A DNA stretch of 64,000 nucleotides, taken from the NCBI GenBank assembly GCA_024349245.1, contig JALDNG010000731.1, positions 20,678-84,677 on the forward strand, read 5' to 3'. Position 1 is the first letter of the stretch. Every line of letters begins with the position of its first letter. Shown here piece after piece: positions 1 through 10,148 of this stretch. The notes below the pieces were generated by a model, which searched no databases, had not been told where the DNA came from, and worked only from the letters and a program-made list of their open reading frames with translations. Both the position numbers and the translations under genes were made by a program. This DNA comes from Neodontobutis hainanensis (lineage: Eukaryota > Chordata > Actinopteri > Gobiiformes > Odontobutidae).

Positions 1-1204
1 CTCTTCTACAGTCTGTTCTACTGCACGACTCTAGTCGTTTTATTAAAGGTCTACAGTCTCTTCTAATGCACATCTACAGTCTGTTCTAATGCACATCTAC
101 AGTCTGTTCTACTGGACGTCTACAGTCAGTTCTAAAGCCAATGTAGAGTCTGTACTACTGCTGCTCTGAAGTCTGTTTAACTGCAAGTCTACAGTCTTTT
201 CAACTGCACTTCTACAGTCTGTTCTAATGCCATTTTACAGTCTGTACCTCTGCTCTACTGCAGTCTGTTCTATTGCACTTCTACAGTCTTTTTTACTGCA
301 CATCTACAGTCTGTTCTAATGCACATCTACAGTCTGTTCTAATGCAAGTCTACAGTCTTTACTACTGCTCATCTAAGGTCTGTTCTACTGCAGGTATAAA
401 ATCTCTTCTAATAAATGTCTACAGTCTGTTCTACTGCACATCTACAGTCCGTAATACTGCACTTCTACAGACTGTTCTAATGCTCGTCTACAGTCTGTAT
501 TACTGCACCTCTACAGTTTGTTCCAAAGCATGTCTAGAGTGTTTTCTTATACTCAAATACAGTCTGTTCTAATGCTCGTCTACAGTCTGTTAAACTGCAC
601 CTCTACAGTCTGTTCTAAAGCATGTCTATAGTGTTTTCTAATTCAAATTTACAGTTTGTTCTAATGCTCGTCTACAGTCTGAACTACTGCTCTTCTACAG
701 TCTGTTCTAAAGCATGTCTACAGTGTTTTCTAATACTCATATACAGTCTGTTCTAATGCTCATGTACAGTCTGTAGTACTGCACCTAGTCTATTCTTCTG
801 CACATTGTCAGTCTGTTTTACTGGATGTTTACAGTCATTTCTAATGCAAGTCTACAGTCTGTACTACTGCTTATCTACAGTCTGTTCTAATGCCAGTTTA
901 CAGTCTGTACTTCTGCTCTACTGCAGTCTGTTCTACTGCACGTCTACAGTCTGTTTTACTGCTCATAAACAGTCTGTTCTAATGCACATCTACAGTCTGT
1001 TCTAATGCAAGTCTACATTCTGTACTACTGCTCACCTACAGTCTGTTCTGATAAACTTCTACAGTCTGTTCTACTGCATATCTACAGTCTCTACTACTGC
1101 ACTTTTAAAGTCTGTTCTAATGCACATCTACAGTCTGTTCTAATGCAAGTCTAAAGTTTGTACTACTGCTCATCTACGGTCTGTTCTACTGCAGGTCTAC
1201 AGTT
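1..1204 (+). repeat. 23-bp satellite array, left-most block
   Basis: Tandem head-to-tail monomers of about 23 bp with the near-invariant core TCTACAGTCTGTTCT followed by a variable tail such as AATGCACA, ACTGCACG or AAAGCATG. Because 23 is not a multiple of 3, three successive monomers give a 23-residue period in any frame, which creates short Cys/Ser/Tyr-rich open frames without coding meaning. The block includes the unoccupied LINE target (around 701-712). No gene is seen. Confidence 0.96.
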
Positions 1205-1535
1205 AATGGATTGGATTTATATTGCGCTTTTCTCCCAAGGGACCAAGGGACTCAAAGCGCCCACAAGCCGTCCATTATTCATTCATACACAGTCACACAA
1301 AGGTGATGGTAACTACAACTGTAGCCACAATGCCCTGGGGCAGACTGACAGCCTAGGGCCTCTTTGACCATCACCACATACATTCACTGAACATTCTAAA
1401 CATTCATACGAGGCAAGGTGGGTTAAGTGTCTTGCCCAAGGACACAACGACAGTATGAATTGTGGGAGAGCGGGAATCGAACACACTACCTTCCGGTTGA
1501 AAGACGACCGCTCTACCACTGAGCCACTGACGCCC
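1205..1535 (-). mobile_element. tRNA-derived V-SINE-like element, copy 1
   Basis: Read on the minus strand, the element starts at 1535 with a tRNA-like head: an A-box-like TGGCTCAGTGG (1516-1526) and a B-box-like TGTTCGATTCC (1473-1483), which together form an internal RNA polymerase III promoter. A central part contains GGGCAAGACACTTAACCC, which I recognise from the conserved core of fish V-SINEs. The 3' end has a stem-loop (arms at 1224-1230 and 1254-1260, GCGCTTT against AAAGCGC) and the tail AATCCAATCCATT. The direct repeat TACAGT flanks both sides, a plausible target-site duplication. This copy lacks about 24 bp near 1350 that the other three copies have. It is a SINE, not a functional tRNA gene. 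Confidence 0.85.
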
Positions 1536-4192
1536 TATACAGTCTGTTATAATGAACGTCTACAGTCTGTTCTACTGCAGATCTACAGTCTGTTCTAATG
1601 CAAGTTTACAGTCTGTACTACTGCTCATCTACAGTCTGTTCTATTGCACATCTACAGTCTGTTCTGATAAACGCCTACAGTCTGTTCTACTACACATCTA
1701 CAGTCTGTTCTACTGCACTCTACTGTCTGTTCTACTGGCTGTCTACAGTCTGTTCTAATGCCATTTTACAGTCTTTACTACTGCTCTACTGTAGTCTATT
1801 CTCTGCACTTCTACAGTCTGTTTTACTGCACATATACAATCTGTTCTAATTGTCAGTCTGTTCTACTGAACATTTACAGTCTGATCTAAAGCTCATCTAC
1901 AGTCTGTTCTAAAGCCAATCTAGAGTCTGACCTACTGCTGCTCTGAAGTCTGTTCAACTGCTTGTCTACAGTCTGTTCAATTGCAGCTCTACAGTCTGTT
2001 CTATTGCACGTCTACAGTCTGCTCTACTGCACGATTAAAGTCTTTTTTAATAAACATCTACAGTCTTTTCTAATGCACATCTACAGTTTGTTCTACTGGT
2101 CTTCTACAGTCTCTAATTGTCATTCTGTTCTACTGAACGTTTACAGTCTGTTCTAAAGCTCGACAACAGTGTGTTCTAAAGCCAATCTAGAGTCTTTACT
2201 ACTGCTGCTCTAAAGTCTGTTCAACTGCACGTCTACAGTCTGTTCAACTGCACCTCTACAGTCTGTTCTATTGTACGTCTACAGTCTGTTCTACTGCACG
2301 ACTATAGTCTGTATTAATAAACGTCTATAGTCTTTTCTACTACACATCTACAGTCTCTACTACTGCACTTCTAAAGTCTGTTTCTAATGCACATCTACAG
2401 TCTGTTCTAATGCAAGTCTATAGTCAGTACTACTGCTCATCTATGGTCTGTTCTAGTGCAGGTCTACAGTCTGTTCTAATAAACGTCTACAGTCTATAGT
2501 CTTTTCTAATGCTCGTCCACAGTCTGTTCTAATGCAAGTCTATAATCTGTACTACTGCTCATTTACAGTCTGTTCTAATGCAAGTCTACAGTCTGTACTA
2601 CTGCTCATTTACGGTCTGTTCTACTGCAGGTCTACAGTCTGTTGTATTAAACGCCTACAGTCTGTTCTACTGCACATCTACAGTCTGTACTACTGCACTT
2701 CTACAGTCTGTTCTAATGCTCGTCTACAGTCTGTTTTACTGCACGTCTACAGTCATTTCAATTACACCTCAACAGTCTGTTCTAATGCCAGTTTACATTC
2801 TTTACCTCTGCTCTACTACAGTCTGTTCTACTGCACGTACAGTCTGTTCTACTGCTGCTCTGAAGTCTGTTCAACTGCATGTCTGTAGTCTGTTCAACTG
2901 CAACTCTACAGTCTGTTCTATTGTATGTCTACATTCTGTTCTAATGCACATCTACAGTCTGTTCTAATGCAAGTCTACAGTCTGTACTACTGCACCTCTA
3001 CAGTCTGTTCTAAAGTATGTCTACAGTCTATTCTAATACTCATACACAGTCTGTTCTAATGCTCCTACAGTCTCTACTAACGGACATTTAAATTCTATTC
3101 TTCTGCAGCATCATTAGTCTGTTTTACTGGACATCTACAGTCTGTTCTATACATGTATATAGTCTCTTCAAATACTGTCCACAGTCTGTTCTAATGCAGT
3201 CTGTACTACTGCACATCTATAGTCTGTTCTATTGCTCGAATACAGTCTGTTCTAATGCCCAATAAAAGTCTTTACTACTCCACCTCTACAGTTTGTTCTA
3301 CTTCTCCTCTACAGTCTGTTCTACTGCAGGTCTACAGTCTGTTCTAATGCCAGTCTAGAGTCTGTACTACTGCTGCTCTACAGTCTGTTCTACTGCAAGT
3401 CTACATTCTGTTCTACTGCACATCTACAGTCTGTTCTAATGCACATCTACAGTCTGTTCAACTGCAAGTCCACTGTCTCTTCTACTGCTCTTCTACAGTC
3501 TGTTCTACTGCACGACTCTAGTCGGTTTTATTAAAGTTCTACAGTCTCTTCTAATGCACATCTACAGTCTGTTCTAATGCACATCTACAGTCTGTTCTAC
3601 TGGACGTCTACAGTCAGTTCTAAAGCCAATCTAGAGTCTGTACTACTGCTGCTCTGAAGTCTGTTTAACTGCAAGTCTACAGTCTGTTCAACTGCACTTC
3701 TACAGTCTGTTCTAATGCCATTTTACAGTCTGTACCTCTGCTCTACTGCAGTCTGTTCTATTGCACTTCTACATTCTTTTTTACTGCACATCTACAGTCT
3801 GTTCTATTGCACATCTACAGTCTGTTCTAATGCAAGTCTACAGTCTTTACTACTGCTGATCTATGGTCTGTTCTACTGCAGGTCTAAAATCTCTTCTAAT
3901 AAATGTCTACAGTCTGTTCTACTGCACATCTACAGTCTGTAATACTGCACTTCTACAGACTGTTCTAATGCTCGTCTACAGTCTGTATTACTGCACCTCT
4001 ACAGTCTGTTCCAAAGCATGTCTAGTGTGTTTTCTTATACTCAAATACAGTCTGTTCTAATGCTCGTCTACAGTCTGTTAAACTGCACCTCTACAGTCTG
4101 TTCTAAAGCATGTCTATAGTGTTTTCTAATTCAAATATACAGTTTGTTCTAATGCTCGTCTACAGTCTGAACTACTGCTCTTCTACAGTCTG
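1536..4192 (+). repeat. 23-bp satellite array, second block
   Basis: Continuation of the 23-bp satellite. It contains locally divergent monomers (for example around 3065-3120, with CTACTAACGGACATTTAAAT) that recur at 53150-53210 and act as markers of the higher-order unit. At 3488 the sequence of position 1 begins again. The block ends exactly at the LINE copy A insertion. No gene is seen. Confidence 0.96.
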
Positions 4193-4303
4193 GTCGACAA
4201 GCTAAGGGCCTGTGGGTACCTAGAGGCTGGAGAGACGCTGGCGCTGTGTGTTCGCCGCTTCTCCACTCTGCTCGCCGCGATTTTTAAATTGTGTTTTTAA
4301 ATT

Positions 4304-4519
4304 ATGCTTATAACTGCAAGGAGCACCTACCTACTACTATTTTCGCTGCTGTGCTGGTGTTGTCTGCTAGCTTGCGCTGTCTGGCTGACATCCTCGGTCA
4401 GAATGTCGCTCCGCTATTCCAGCTCCCAACTTCGTGGACTACATCTCGCAACCACACCTGGATTTAATATCCCCATTATCAAAGAACTTGACTCTTCGTC
4501 GTCCATGGTACATTCATAG
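4304..4519 (+). pseudogene. 5' open frame of LINE copy A (function unknown)
   Basis: A 71-codon frame just downstream of the element's 5' end. It starts MLITARSTYLLLFSLLCWCC, so the first 25 or so residues are strongly hydrophobic, and then becomes Ser-rich. A corresponding frame lies at 9651-9866 in copy B, identical at its start and diverging after single-base indels. It may be the start of the element's own long reading frame or merely leader sequence. I do not recognise a nucleic-acid-binding domain in it. The hydrophobic start resembles a signal segment, but no function is claimed. Confidence 0.35.
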
Positions 4520-4804
4520 AGGATCTGGTCGAAAATTCATCTTCCATAACCATCCAAACAGCTATTCTACAAGCATTCCTTCTCTCTGGTCATCTGTCGC
4601 ATGCTTAATGCGCCATCAGAATGCCTCTGCTCCAGTCACTATCAACAATGGAAATATCGCGAGACATCCACTCTCCAGCACGGGATCCCCACACTTTGGG
4701 TTGGATACATTTCGTGGAGTGGATTCCAGCCTGCGTGGAGTGGATTTTAATGTTTTGTGTCCAGTTCAGAGATTCACCCTCAGTCATTGGTTAAATTCGA
4801 ACTT

Positions 4805-5763
4805 TTAACACTCAATCCATCAATAATAAATCTGTACTGATTGAAGAACACATTAGGGAGAAAAGACTTGACTTCATGTGTTTAACAGAAACATGGCATC
4901 AGCCAGAGGTGTTCTCTGCCCTAAATGAAGCCTGTCCCCTGGATACAGTTACTTGGAGGCCGCCGCAGCACCGCCGTGGTGGTGGCCTAGTCGCCATTCA
5001 CCGACAGGACCTGGAGTTGTCCCGCATTACGCTGCCTGCGACATTTTCATGTGAGTGTCTAGCATTTAAATGCAAGCCTCCTTTCCAATGACTGTTCTCC
5101 TAATTTATCGGCCCCTAAGCAAAATTCTGTGTTTATCCCGAAATATCTGATCTCCTCACTACACTTTGTACTACCTCGCCAATATTATTATCCTGGGAGA
5201 TATAAATATTCATGTTGACACCCTCATGTCATCTTGCTGCTGATTTTCTTCAGCTGCTAGACTCTCAACCTACAACAACATGTTGATGTCCCCACACATT
5301 CCAGGGGACACATACTGATTTAATCATTTCAAACTCAGCTCTCATCAGTAACCTACAGGTTTATGATCTTGGATTTTCAGATCACAAGGTTGTGGCAATG
5401 GAGTTGCCCTTCTTTCCTTTCTCACATCAAACCAAAGAGACAGATCTACTATAGAAAGTTGAAAACATCAAAGCGGATGTCCTGGTCCAGGACCTTCAAC
5501 ATATCTCCTCTCTTTCCATTGGCCTTTCTGACTTGGTTTCCGTTGCTGACTCGGTGGATTTCTATAACCAGTCCCTGAGCAGTCTCCTGGACCTCCATGC
5601 CTCTGATACCAAGGACCGTCTCATTCACACGGTCAGCACCTTGGTACACCTGCGAGCTGTGAAAGATGAAAGCAGCTGGGCGTGTCGGCGGTTCAAGGCT
5701 TCTGGACTGACTGTTCACAAACAGGCATACAGGGAACAAAGAGGGCTTATGCAGAAGCTCTGA
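4805..5763 (+). pseudogene. LINE copy A endonuclease-domain remnant
   Basis: Remnant of the apurinic/apyrimidinic-type endonuclease that in L2 elements nicks the target to prime reverse transcription. Visible family landmarks are a Ser-Ile-Asn-Asn-Lys start near 4810, catalytic-type TETW with Glu at 4888, a RGGGL-type block near 4975-4990, GDIN at 5196-5207 and SDH at 5377-5385. The landmarks fall in different frames (TETW and SDH share one, GDIN another), so at least two indels separate them, plus in-frame stops. It is non-functional as read. Some indels may be sequencing errors, because copy B differs from copy A mainly by single-base and homopolymer indels. Confidence 0.8.
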
Positions 5764-5985
5764 AAGACGCGGTCACGGTATTATTCCACTATTATCAATA
5801 ACAGTCCTGGAAACTCAAAACAACTTTTTCAACAATAAACCACTTTCTCAAACCCCGTACTCTCCACTATGAGACCACTGAGAGAGGTGTAATATGTTTA
5901 TTACCTTTTTCAAACAAAAGTAAATAATATCCGCTCTCAACTCACTACCACTGCTGCTCTGCCTCCTCCAACGGAAGATCCAGCA

Positions 5986-7585
5986 TTGAAGATTGTCCAG
6001 CCCCTCAGCTCTTTCACTGATGTCACACAGGAAGAAGTGGAGGATGTTATCAGAAAGATGAAGCCGGCCACCTGTGCCCTGGATCCTTTCCCTTCCACTC
6101 TGCTGAAGGCCAACCTCTCTGTTGTCTCTCCATTTATCACCAAGATAATAAAAAACTCCCTTCTGGTTGGTCATATCCCATCCACATTAAAAACCGCTGT
6201 CATCAAACCTCTACTTAAAAACAACTATGGACCCTGAAGTCCTCTGCAACTATAGGCCCATCTCAAACCTACCATTTCTATCAAAGGTTTTGGAAAAATA
6301 GTTGCAGTACAACTTCATACTCACCTCAAAAACAATAACCTGTTTGAAAATTTCAGTCGGGTTTCCGCCTGGTCATAGCACTGAAACATCCTTGGTCAGG
6401 ATCACCAATGACCTTCTGATGGCGGCAGATACTGGTTCCCCATCACTACTTATCCTGCTAGATCTAACAGCTGCTTTTGACACAGTAGACCACAACATTC
6501 TTCTACACCGCCTGAAATACACCATTGGACTTTCAGAAAATGTTTACGACTGGTTCATTTCATATCTGACTGGCAGAACTGAGTACGTTGCCCTGGGCAA
6601 AGCCAAATCACTCACTCATAATGTCACCTGTGGTGTTCCTCAGGGCTCTGTGCTGGGTCCCACACTTTTCTCCATTTACATGCTCCCCTTGGTAAAATCA
6701 TTAGTAGACATGGTATATCATTCCATTGTTATGCTAATGATACGCCGCTGTATTTAAGGACAACCTCCACTTTCTGCTCCCCTACAAACATCCACATTGA
6801 CCACCTGCCTGGAAGAGATAGAGATTTGGATGAAGCTCAATTTCCTTCAGTTAAATTGCTCTAAAACTGATGCCATCTTAATTGGTACACCACATCAACT
6901 TCGCACTTCAACCATCACTAGCATCACTTTTTCCGCCATAATATATCCCTCTCCACATCGGTCAGTAATTTAGGTGTCAAAATGGATCCTCATCTCACCT
7001 TTGACACCCACATTAAACACCTATGCAAGACCTCATTCTTTCATCTCAAGAACATCGCCAGACTCCGTCAATACTCAGCATGGAGGATGCAGAGAAGCTC
7101 GACATGCCTTTGTTTCTTCCAGGCTGGACTACTGTAATGCACTCCTCATCGGGATCTCTGGCAAAAGCATCCAGAGACTTCAGTACATCCAAAATAGCGC
7201 TGCCAGAATCCTGATGAGGGTGCAAGCATGAACACATCACCCCCATCCTGAAATTTCTTCACTGGCTCCTGTCTCACTGAGAATTGTGTATAAAGTTTCC
7301 TCCTCACCCATCAGTGTATTCACGGACATGCCCCCTCTACCTGCAGGAACTTCTCACCCACCCGACCTTTCGCACTCTGCACGGACTCTTCGTTCTGCAA
7401 ACTCAAACATCCTCCAAATTCCCAGAACAAAACTTTGCAGCATGGGTGATAGGGCCTTTTCATCGGCTGCTCCGAGGCTGTGGAATACCCTCCCGGACTA
7501 CCTGAGGGCCCCACAGACTACTGATGCTTTTAAACGCAACCTAAAAACATTTCTTTTACAAAAGCTTTTCAATGAACGTTTTTAG
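5986..7585 (+). pseudogene. LINE copy A reverse transcriptase and C-terminal remnant
   Basis: Remnant of the L2-type reverse transcriptase. The frame at 5986-6237 carries the pre-palm region (EEVEDVIRKMKPATC). The frame at 6302-6757 carries motif A (LDLTAAFDTVDH, Asp at 6461) and motif B' (CGVPQGSVLGP, 6629-6649). Motif C at 6730-6744 reads YANDT where active enzymes have YADDT, and it lies one frame off motif B'. The C-terminal blocks LDYCNALLIGISGK (about 7126) and MGDRAFSSAAPRLWNTLPDY (7445-7505) precede a natural stop at 7583-7585. The frameshifts plus the Asp-to-Asn change at a metal-binding residue make it catalytically dead. Confidence 0.85.
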
Positions 7586-7636
7586 GTTTTCGTCGTTTGT
7601 TTTCTTTTATATTGAATTACTTTGATATGCGCTGTA

Positions 7637-7666
7637 GCACTTTGAGATTGTACAAATGTAAAGTGC
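7637..7666 (+). other. 3' stem-loop of LINE copy A
   Basis: The arms GCACTTT (7637-7643) and AAAGTGC (7660-7666) are perfectly complementary around a 16-nt loop, about 10-15 nt before the (TTA)n tail. In L2-clade elements such a 3' hairpin is the recognition structure for the element's reverse transcriptase. The same design occurs at the SINE 3' ends in this window. Confidence 0.7.
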
Positions 7667-7675
7667 ATTACAAAT

Positions 7676-7699
7676 AAAATTTATTATTATTATTATTAT
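7676..7699 (+). repeat. (TTA)n microsatellite tail of LINE copy A
   Basis: A run of TTA trinucleotides at the 3' terminus of the element, joined directly to satellite sequence AAAGCATGTC. Short tandem tails rather than poly(A) are characteristic of L2/CR1-group LINEs. Confidence 0.85.
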
Positions 7700-8264
7700 A
7701 AAGCATGTCTAGAGTGTTTTCTAATACTCATATACAGTCTGTTCTAATGCTCGTCCACAATTTGTTAAACTGCACCTCTAGAGTCTGTTCTAAAGCATGT
7801 CTACAGTGTTTTCTAATACTCATATACAGTCTGTTCTAATGCTCATGTACAGTCTGTAGTACTGCACCTAGTCTATTCTTCTGCACATTGTCAGTCTGTT
7901 TTACTGGATGTTTACAGTCATTTCTAATGCAAGTCTACAGTCTGTACTTCTGCTCTACTGCAGTCTGTTCTACTGCACCTCTACAGTCTGTTTTACTGCT
8001 CATATACAGTCTGTTCTAATGCACATCTAGAGTCTGTTCTAATGAAAGTCTACATTTTGTACTACTGCTCACCTACAGTCTGTTCTTCTGCACGTCTACA
8101 GTCTGTTCTGATAAAGTTCTACAGTCTGTTCTACTGCATATCTACAGTCTATACTACTGCACTTTTAAAGTCTGTTCTAATGCACATCTACAGTCTTTTC
8201 TAATGCAAGTCTAATGTTTGTACTACTGCTCATCTACGGTCTGTTCTACTGCAGGTCTACAGTT
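7700..8264 (+). repeat. 23-bp satellite between LINE A and SINE 2
   Basis: Forward 23-bp monomers, paralogous to about 709-1204 and to 13051-13615. Its first monomer continues the one interrupted at 4192. No gene is seen. Confidence 0.95.
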
Positions 8265-8612
8265 AATGGATTGATTTATATTGCTTTTCTCCCAAGGGAC
8301 CAAGGGACTCAAAGCGCCCACAAGCCATTATTCATTCATACACAGTCACACACTGGTGATGGTAACTACAACTGTAGCCACAGATGCCCTAGGGCAGACT
8401 GACAGAGACGTGGCAGCCATTTTGACCCTAAGGCCTCTTTGACCATCACCACATACATTCACTGAACATTCTTAAACATTCATACGAGGCAAGGTGGGTT
8501 AAGTGTCTTGCCCAAGGACACAACGACAGAATGAATTGTGGGGAGAGCGGGAATCGAACACACTACCTTCCGGTTGAAAGACGACCGCTCTACCACTGAG
8601 CCACTGACGCCC
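8265..8612 (-). mobile_element. V-SINE-like element, copy 2
   Basis: Same element, orientation and flanking satellite bases as copy 1, with the tRNA-like head at the right end and the AATCCATT tail at the left. It retains the central stretch (GACGTGGCAGCCATTTTGAC) missing from copy 1. A few bases are missing in the 3' hairpin area (about 8280-8325), so the hairpin is imperfect here. The identical insertion site shows it was copied with its satellite unit rather than inserted independently. Confidence 0.85.
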
Positions 8613-9537
8613 TATACAGTCTGTTATAATGAACGTCTACAGTCTGTTCTACTGCACATCTACAGTCTGTACTACTGCACCTCTACAGTCTGTTCTAAAG
8701 CATGTCTAGAGAGTTTTCTAATACTAATATAAAGTCTGTTCTAATGCTCGTCTGAACTACTGCACCACTAAAGTCTATTCCTCTGAAGCATTGTCAGTCT
8801 GTTCTACTGCAAGTCTACAGTCTGTTCTAATGCCAGTCTAGAGTGTGTACTACTGCGGCTCCACAGTCTGTTCTACTGCACATCTACAATCTCTTCTACT
8901 GCACATGTACAGTCTGTTCTAATGGTCGTCTACAGTCAGTTCTAATGCTCGTCTACAATCAGTTCTAAAGCCATTCTAGAGTCTGTACTACTGCTGCTAT
9001 GAAGTCTGTTCAACTGCAAGTCTACAGTCTGTTCAACTGCACTTCTACAGTCTGTTCTAATGCCATTTTACAGTCTGTACCTCTGCTCTACTGCAGTCTG
9101 TTCTATTGCACTTCTACATTCTTTTTTACTGCACATCTACAGTCTGTTCTATTGCACATCTACAGTCTGTTCTAATGCAAGTCTACAGTCTTTACTACTG
9201 CTGATCTATGGTCTGTTCTACTGCAGGTCTAAAATCTCTTCTAATAAATGTCTACAGTCTGTTCTACTGCACATCTACAGTCTGTAATACTGCACTTCTA
9301 CAGACTGTTCTAATGCTCGTCTACAGTCTGTATTACTGCACCTCTACAGTCTGTTCCAAAGCATGTCTAGTGTGTTTTCTTATACTCAAATACAGTCTGT
9401 TCTAATGCTCGTCTACAGTCTGTTAAACTGCACCTCTACAGTCTGTTCTAAAGCATGTCTATAGTGTTTTCTAATTCAAATATACAGTTTGTTCTAATGC
9501 TCGTCTACAGTCTGAACTACTGCTCTTCTACAGTCTG
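8613..9537 (+). repeat. 23-bp satellite between SINE 2 and LINE B
   Basis: Forward satellite. Around 8990-9030 the monomer order switches from the type found after SINE 3 (13964-14360) to the type found at 3665-4192. This is the junction of a 5.35-kb tandem duplication. It contains an exact TGTACAGTCTGTTCT site at 8906-8920. No gene is seen. Confidence 0.95.
8906..8920 (+). promoter_or_regulatory. Steroid-receptor (GRE/ARE)-like site in satellite, representative
   Basis: TGTACAGTCTGTTCT fits the glucocorticoid/androgen receptor consensus core G-N-ACA-NNN-TGT-N-C on both half-sites with 3-bp spacing. The same 15-mer is at 14264, 16824, 20889, 24369, 24823, 57104, 58113 and 61977. The usual monomer has TCTACA instead of TGTACA, a single mismatch. 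Motif match only; binding is untested. Confidence 0.3.
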
Positions 9538-9650
9538 GTCGACAAGCTAAGGGCCTGTGGGTACCTAGAGGCTGGAGAGGACGCTGGCGCTGTGTGTTCG
9601 CCGCTTCTCCACTCTGCTCGCCCGCGATTTTTAAATTGTGTTTTTAAATT

Positions 9651-9866
9651 ATGCTTATAACTGCAAGGAGCACCTACCTACTACTATTTTCGCTGCTGTG
9701 CTGGTGTTGTCTGCTAGCTTGCGCTGTCTGGCTGACATCCTCGGTCAGAATGTCGCTCCGCTATTCCAGCTCCCAACCCGTGGACTACATCTCGCAACCA
9801 CACCTGGATTTAATATCCCCATTATCAAAGAACTTGACTCCTTCGTCGTCCGCGGTACATTCATAG
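9651..9866 (+). pseudogene. 5' open frame of LINE copy B (function unknown)
   Basis: Counterpart of the copy A frame at 4304-4519, with the same hydrophobic Leu/Cys-rich start. After the shared Ser-Ser-Gln it diverges because of a small indel near 9775, and a frame at 9638-9895 instead carries the downstream peptide. No known domain is visible. Confidence 0.33.
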
Positions 9867-10148
9867 AGGATCTGGTCGAAATTCATCTTCCATAACCATC
9901 CAAACAGCTATTCTACAAGCATTCCTTCTCTGGTCATCTGTCGCATGCTTAATGCGTCATCAGAATGCCTCTGCTCCAGTCACTATCAACAATGGAAATA
10001 TCGCGAGACATCCACTCTCCAGCACGGGATCCCCACACTTTGGGTTGGATACATTTCGTGGAGTGGATTCCAGCCTGCGTGGAGTGGATTTTAATGTTTT
10101 GTGTCCAGTTCAGAGATTCACCCTCAGTCATTGGTTAAATTCGAACTT

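Larger units (their letters stand above)
1..3487 (+). repeat. Higher-order satellite unit of about 3.5 kb (unit 1)
   Basis: The first bases of the window (through the variant GCACGACTCTAGTCG) recur at 3488 with near identity, and the order of variant monomers downstream is the same. Unit 1 carries the SINE at 1205 but an empty LINE site at about 704. In the next unit the LINE sits at the equivalent position (3488 + 704 = 4192). This offset is what shows a tandem higher-order repeat. The end is approximate. Confidence 0.8.
4193..7699 (+). mobile_element. L2/Maui-type non-LTR retrotransposon (LINE), copy A, degenerate
   Basis: An approximately 3.5-kb element between two satellite monomers. In order it has a GC-richer 5' leader, an apurinic-type endonuclease region (TETW, GDIN and SDH motifs), a reverse transcriptase region (LDLTAAFDTVDH and CGVPQGSVLGP), a C-terminal region with the LDYCNALLIG and PRLWNTLPDYLR blocks, and a 3' end with a stem-loop and (TTA)n tail. 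These blocks and the short tandem-repeat tail are typical of the L2 clade in fish. The element replaces about 4 bp (TTCT) of the satellite and shows no clear target-site duplication. Many frameshifts and stops make it non-autonomous. Its length suggests it is near full length rather than 5'-truncated. Confidence 0.9.
3665..9010 (+). repeat. 5.35-kb tandem duplication carrying LINE and SINE, copy 1
   Basis: Landmarks recur at a constant offset of 5345-5351 bp: 3717 matches 9062, the LINE start 4193 matches 9538, the LINE end matches 13050, and the SINE at 8265 matches 13616. Flanking satellite monomers match too. A whole unit including the LINE and SINE was therefore duplicated in tandem. The end points are placed by eye and may be off by tens of bases. 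Confidence 0.8.

Noticed and set aside
1465..1535. tRNA gene on the minus strand
   Set aside because: A- and B-box-like sequences are present, but the cloverleaf stems do not pair properly and the sequence continues into a SINE core and tail. The same unit occurs four times.
273..3942. Many 60-130-codon frames with Cys/Tyr/Ser-rich peptides (TVCSNASLQSV-like), resembling small secreted repeat proteins
   Set aside because: They are the translation of a 23-bp tandem repeat with a 23-residue period, appear in all phases, start anywhere in a monomer, and recur wherever the satellite is. Nothing indicates coding selection.
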